NCBI RefSeq assembly: GCF_023544665.1
Contig: NZ_JAMJFL010000002.1
Location: forward strand, 186,001 to 250,000
Length of the DNA: 64,000 nucleotides
Reading direction: 5' to 3'
Source of the DNA: Streptomyces sp. YS415
Lineage (GTDB): Bacteria > Actinomycetota > Actinomycetes > Streptomycetales > Streptomycetaceae
The notes beneath the pieces were generated by a model. The model worked only from the letters and a program-made list of their open reading frames with translations, searched no databases and was not told where the DNA came from. This document shows, piece after piece, positions 60,671 through 64,000 of the stretch; position 1 is the stretch's first letter; every line of letters begins with the position of its first letter. A program made the translations under genes and the position numbers.

Positions 60671-61332
60671 TGCGAATCGTCCTCGTCGGGCCGCCGGGCG
60701 CCGGTAAGGGAACGCAAGCCACGCGCCTTGCCGAGAAGCTGAACATCCCGCACATCTCCACGGGCGACCTGTTCCGCGCCAACATCAGCCGGCAGACGGA
60801 GCTCGGGAAGCTTGCGAAGTCCTACATGGACGCGGGCAATCTCGTGCCGGACGAGGTCACGATCGCGATGGCCAAGGACCGCATGGAGCAGCCGGACGCC
60901 GAGGGTGGGTTCCTGCTGGACGGCTTCCCGCGCAATGTGTCCCAGGCCGAGGCGCTGGACGAGCTGCTGACGACCGAGGGCATCACGCTGGACGCGGTGC
61001 TGGACCTGGAGGCCCCGGAGGAGGAGGTCGTCAAGCGGATCGCCGGCCGGCGCATCTGCCGCAACGACTCCGCGCACGTCTTCCACGTCTCGTACAAGAA
61101 GTCGGCCAAGGAAGGCGTCTGCGACGTCTGCGGCGGCGAGCTGTACCAGCGGGACGACGACTCCGAGGCGACCGTCCGGACGCGGCTGGAGGTCTACCAC
61201 ACGCAGACCGAGCCGATCATCGACTACTACAAGGCGCAGGGCCTGGTCGTGACGATCGAGGCCATGGGTCAGGTGGACGAGGTCACGGGCCGGGCGCTGG
61301 CCGCGCTGAAGCGCGAGGGTGCCTCGCAGTAG
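60670..61332 (+). CDS. adk: Adenylate kinase
   Basis: It interconverts ATP + AMP and 2 ADP. The 220 residues contain the P-loop GPPGAGKGTQAT, the AMP-site ISTGDLFR and LLDGFPRNVSQAEAL, and a long-form LID with a likely zinc site (RRICRNDSAHVFH ... CDVCGG). It is coupled to secY (TGATG). Confidence 0.98.
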   Translation: MRIVLVGPPGAGKGTQATRLAEKLNIPHISTGDLFRANISRQTELGKLAKSYMDAGNLVPDEVTIAMAKDRMEQPDAEGGFLLDGFPRNVSQAEALDELLTTEGITLDAVLDLEAPEEEVVKRIAGRRICRNDSAHVFHVSYKKSAKEGVCDVCGGELYQRDDDSEATVRTRLEVYHTQTEPIIDYYKAQGLVVTIEAMGQVDEVTGRALAALKREGASQ

Positions 61333-61479
61333 GTCCTTGTACGTGCGGCAGCCGCGGTTCCCTTGTCGGGGGGCCGCGGCTGCTGCGTGGGCGGGCCCGC
61401 TCCGGCGGCACGAGTGCCCGCGGCCGCCCGTATGGTTGAGGTAGTCCCCTTCGCCGGTCCCAGAAAGGCCCCCGCCGCC

Positions 61480-62316
61480 ATGGTGCAGATCAAGACCCCC
61501 GAGCAGATCGCCAAGATGCGTGAGGCGGGACTGGTCGTCGCGGCCATTCATGCGGCGACCCGGGAGGCCGCGGTGCCCGGGGCCAGTACCAAGGATCTGG
61601 ACGAGGTCGCGCGCAAGGTGCTGGCCGAGCACGGGGCCAAGTCGAACTTCCTCGGCTACGGCGGCTTCCCGGCGACCATCTGCACCTCCGTGAACGAGGT
61701 CGTCGTCCACGGCATCCCGTCCGACGAGGTCGTCCTCAAGGACGGAGACGTCATCTCCATCGACTGCGGCGCGATCGTGGACGGCTGGCACGGGGACGCC
61801 GCGTACACGGCCTTCGTGGGGTCCGGCCACGCTCCGGAGCTGATCGAGCTCTCCCGGGTGACCGAGGAGTCGATGTGGGCCGGGATCGCGGCGATGAAGC
61901 CGGGCAACCGGCTCGTCGACATCTCCAAGGCCATCGAGACCTACATCCGCCGCCAGCCCAAGGTCGGCGGCGGCCGCTACGGGATCATCGAGGACTACGG
62001 CGGCCACGGCATCGGCACCGAGATGCACATGGACCCGCACCTGCTGAACTACGTCGAGCGCCGGCGCGGCAAGGGCCCGAAGCTGGTACCGGGCTTCTGC
62101 CTGGCCATCGAGCCGATGGTGTCCCTCGGCACCCCGAAGACCGAGGTCCTCGAGGACGACTGGACGGTCATCACCACGGACGGCACCTGGTCCTCGCACT
62201 GGGAGCACTCCGTCGCGCTGACGGAGGAGGGGCCGCTGGTTCTGACGGCTCCGGACGGCGGCAAGGCGAAGCTGGCGGAGTACGGCATCACGGCCGCGCC
62301 GGATCCGCTGGCCTGA
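61480..62316 (+). CDS. map: Methionine aminopeptidase, type I
   Basis: It removes the N-terminal Met from new proteins. From the ATG at 61480 it has 278 residues with the pita-bread ligands SIDCGAIVDGWHGDAAYTAF (two Asp), GGHGIGTEMH (His), IEPMVS (Glu) and WEHSVAL (Glu). The earlier in-frame starts lack a ribosome site. The last 160 bases of the gene are repeated 105 bases downstream. Confidence 0.96.
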   Translation: MVQIKTPEQIAKMREAGLVVAAIHAATREAAVPGASTKDLDEVARKVLAEHGAKSNFLGYGGFPATICTSVNEVVVHGIPSDEVVLKDGDVISIDCGAIVDGWHGDAAYTAFVGSGHAPELIELSRVTEESMWAGIAAMKPGNRLVDISKAIETYIRRQPKVGGGRYGIIEDYGGHGIGTEMHMDPHLLNYVERRRGKGPKLVPGFCLAIEPMVSLGTPKTEVLEDDWTVITTDGTWSSHWEHSVALTEEGPLVLTAPDGGKAKLAEYGITAAPDPLA

Positions 62317-62421
62317 GGACGGGCCGAGCCGGTGCCCGCCGGTCGGAGGCCGGCGCAGCCGCTCGAAGCTTGTGAGGCGCCCCGGGCGCCGAGCCCGCGA
62401 GAGTGGCGTCGGGGATCGGTC

Positions 62422-62581
62422 GACTGGACGGTCATCACCACGGTCGGCACCTGGTCCTCGCACTGGGAGCACTCCGTCGCGCTGACGGAGGAGGGGCCGC
62501 TGGTTCTGACGGCCCCGGACGGGGGCAAGGCGAAGCCGGCGGAGTACGGCATCACGGCCGCGCCGGATCCGCCGGCCTGAG
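62422..62581 (+). pseudogene. Tandem duplicate of the map 3' end
   Basis: This 160-base block copies 62158-62317 of map with only five base differences that I count. It lies exactly 264 bases (88 codons) downstream, in the same frame, with no stop codon in the 105-base spacer. It includes the Glu-ligand segment WSSHWEHSVALTEEGPLVLT. It encodes only the last 52 residues and cannot be an enzyme alone. A GTG-started frame from 62332 (82 residues) would translate it, but no ribosome site is seen. Confidence 0.88.
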
Positions 62582-62779
62582 TGCCTCGGCGGGGGCGCGG
62601 CGCGCATCCGGGCCGCGTCCTGGTTCGTCGGTGCTTAATGATCTGGCCCGTGGGGCAGACTTTCCCGATTCGTGTTTCCGGGTGCGCTGTCGTAGACTGA
62701 CTCGTCGGCTCTTGTGTACCCGCATGTCTGCATGCGCTCGCACTGAGTCGATCAAGGTAGTCGATTCGAAGGGCGAAGC

Positions 62780-63001
62780 GTGGCCAAGAAGCAAGGTGCC
62801 ATCGAGATCGAGGGCACTGTCGTCGAGTCTCTTCCGAACGCCATGTTCAAGGTCGAGCTCCAGAACGGCCACCAGGTCCTGGCACACATCAGCGGCAAGA
62901 TGCGTATGCACTACATCCGCATCCTCCCTGACGACCGGGTCGTGGTGGAGCTCTCTCCGTACGACCTGACGCGTGGCCGGATCGTCTACCGCTACAAGTA
63001 G
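62780..63001 (+). CDS. infA: Translation initiation factor IF-1
   Basis: IF-1 blocks the A site during initiation. The GTG at 62780 follows a GAAGGGCGAAGC purine run and gives 73 residues ([20 protein letters not shown] then OB-fold [20 protein letters not shown]). The 198 bases upstream hold the map duplicate end and then a TAGACT (62693-62698) that could be a -10 box. rpmJ follows after 59 bases. Confidence 0.97.
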   Translation: MAKKQGAIEIEGTVVESLPNAMFKVELQNGHQVLAHISGKMRMHYIRILPDDRVVVELSPYDLTRGRIVYRYK

Positions 63002-63060
63002 ATCTTGCCCGCGCTCCGTTTCGGCGGGGTGATGGCACTGACCCGGAGAACCTCAATCCC

Positions 63061-63174
63061 ATGAAGGTCAAGCCGAGCGTCAAGAAGATCTGCGACAAGT
63101 GCAGGGTGATCCGCCGTCACGGTCGGGTCATGGTCATCTGCGACAACCCGCGCCACAAGCAGCGCCAGGGCTGA
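63061..63174 (+). CDS. rpmJ: 50S ribosomal protein L36, zinc type
   Basis: This 37-residue protein, [20 protein letters not shown] then [17 protein letters not shown], has the C11, C14, C27, H32 zinc site of the C+ form. It sits between infA and rpsM in the standard order. Confidence 0.97.
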   Translation: MKVKPSVKKICDKCRVIRRHGRVMVICDNPRHKQRQG

Positions 63175-63367
63175 CGCACGACCTTTCCCTCTGCACTTCT
63201 TTCGCAGAGACTTCGCGCGACGCAAGCTGAATTTGTTCATACGCAGAACCCAGGCGAGCGATCGTCTGACACCCCCGGTTCGGAGGCCGGGGACCCAGTT
63301 CGTACCTGGTACGGCGGCTGGGAATCGGTTCTGCGGAAGACCTCCGAAGATCACCAGGAGCCATTGA
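63175..63367 (+). promoter_or_regulatory. rpsM leader
   Basis: A 193-base gap without a gene. It contains GACAC (63268-63272) directly followed by a stem CCCCGG (63273-63278) with CCGGGG (63287-63292), like the leaders of rpsL and rpsJ, and AGGAG before the rpsM start. Confidence 0.5.
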
Positions 63368-63748
63368 ATGGCACGCGTTTCCGGTGTTGACATCCCGCGC
63401 GACAAGCGCGTGGAGGTTGCCCTCACCTACGTGTTCGGCATCGGTCGGACCCTCTCCCAGGCGACGCTGGCTGCGACCGGCGTCGACCCGAACACCCGCG
63501 TTCGCGACCTCTCCGAGGAGCAGCTCGTCGCGATTCGTGAGTACGTCGACAACAACATCAAGACCGAGGGTGACCTCCGCCGCGAGGTCCAGGCCGACAT
63601 CCGCCGCAAGGTCGAGATCGGCTGCTACCAGGGTCTGCGCCACCGCCGTGGCCTGCCCGTCCGCGGTCAGCGCACCAGCACCAACGCCCGCACCCGCAAG
63701 GGCCCGCGTCGCGCCATCGCCGGCAAGAAGAAGCCGGGCAAGAAGTAG
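63368..63748 (+). CDS. rpsM: 30S ribosomal protein S13
   Basis: S13 contacts P-site tRNA and forms bridges to the 50S subunit. The 126 residues contain [20 protein letters not shown] and [20 protein letters not shown], with a Lys-rich tail. It is the first gene of the alpha operon part, 65 bases before rpsK. Confidence 0.98.
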   Translation: MARVSGVDIPRDKRVEVALTYVFGIGRTLSQATLAATGVDPNTRVRDLSEEQLVAIREYVDNNIKTEGDLRREVQADIRRKVEIGCYQGLRHRRGLPVRGQRTSTNARTRKGPRRAIAGKKKPGKK

Positions 63749-63813
63749 TCCTCAGCGGACTTCGCAGTCCAGCGGTCTTCGCTGTAGGACCGACCACCTC
63801 CCGTAGGAGTACA

Positions 63814-64000
63814 GATGCCCCCCAAGGGTCGTCAGGGCGCTGCCAAGAAGGTGCGCCGCAAGGAAAAGAAGAACGTCGCTCACGGCCACGCGCACATCAA
63901 GAGCACGTTCAACAACACGATCGTCTCGATCACGGACCCCTCGGGCAACGTGATCTCCTGGGCCTCCGCCGGCCACGTCGGCTTCAAGGGCTCCCGGAAG
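63814..64000 (+). CDS. rpsK: 30S ribosomal protein S11, partial
   Basis: The frame starts at an ATG (63814) with TAGGAG upstream and runs off the right edge (62 codons seen). It reads [20 protein letters not shown] then [20 protein letters not shown], the S11 N-terminus. The C-terminal half is outside the window. Confidence 0.95.

Noticed and set aside
62332..62580. An 82-codon frame covering the map duplicate as a real gene.
   Set aside because: It holds only the C-terminal 52 residues of the enzyme plus random sequence and has no ribosome site, so I call it a pseudogene fragment.

Overview
This is high-GC actinobacterial DNA, almost certainly Streptomyces. The evidence is heavy G/C codon-third-position bias, the order rpmG-hadA-hadB ... 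secE-nusG-rplK-rplA ... rplJ-rplL-rpoB-rpoC ... rpsL-rpsG-fusA-tuf ... S10/spc/alpha ribosomal operons, an RpoB of 1161 residues with a TTG start, and a NusG with a long acidic N-terminus. From about 11.97 kb rightward the window is the conserved chromosomal core around the main transcription and translation gene cluster.

Region 1 (1-11881) is the right part of an actinomycete integrative and conjugative element (AICE) of the SLP1 type. It ends at a 49-bp 3' fragment of a tRNA-Tyr gene (attR, 11833-11881). On the minus strand, in transcription order, lie DUF6284- and DUF2637-type proteins, an RRQRL-type zinc protein, an HExxH zincin-like protein, an FtsK-type DNA translocase (Tra), a SpdB-like membrane protein, a ten-cysteine mini-protein, a TTA-containing 25-codon leader ORF and a primase-polymerase that runs off the left edge. 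A GntR/UTRA regulator with a GNAT acetyltransferase is transcribed the other way. Next to attR sits defence cargo: a DarT-DarG DNA ADP-ribosylation toxin-antitoxin pair and a ScoMcrA-like type IV restriction enzyme. Non-coding signals include 12-bp iterons, a GCCTCCCC repeat cluster just after tra (clt-like), a run of four hairpins upstream of the transfer operon, and candidate regulator operators. The integrase and the intact tRNA-Tyr would be left of the window.

Region 2 (11.9-23.8 kb) holds housekeeping and accessory chromosomal genes: a small Cys-containing protein, an SDR, an amidohydrolase that seems to have lost two metal ligands, tRNA-Thr and tRNA-Met, rpmG-hadA-hadB, a TetR-MFS efflux module with matching operators, murB, adenosine deaminase, aspC, tRNA-Trp and secE.

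Region 3 (23.8-43.6 kb) holds nusG, rplKA, a lipoprotein, rplJL, rpoBC, a lipoprotein and two membrane proteins, then rpsL-rpsG-fusA-tuf. The rif and str operons have recognisable promoters and leaders.

Region 4 (43.7-48.9 kb) lies between tuf and rpsJ. It holds a 1548-residue Rhs polymorphic toxin with an N-terminal T7SS-signal-like region and a nuclease-like tip, overlapping a candidate immunity gene.

Region 5 (48.9-64.0 kb) holds the S10 and spc operons, secY, adk, map, a 160-bp tandem duplication of the map 3' end, infA, rpmJ, rpsM and the start of rpsK. Several ribosomal operon leaders share a GACAC-plus-hairpin motif.
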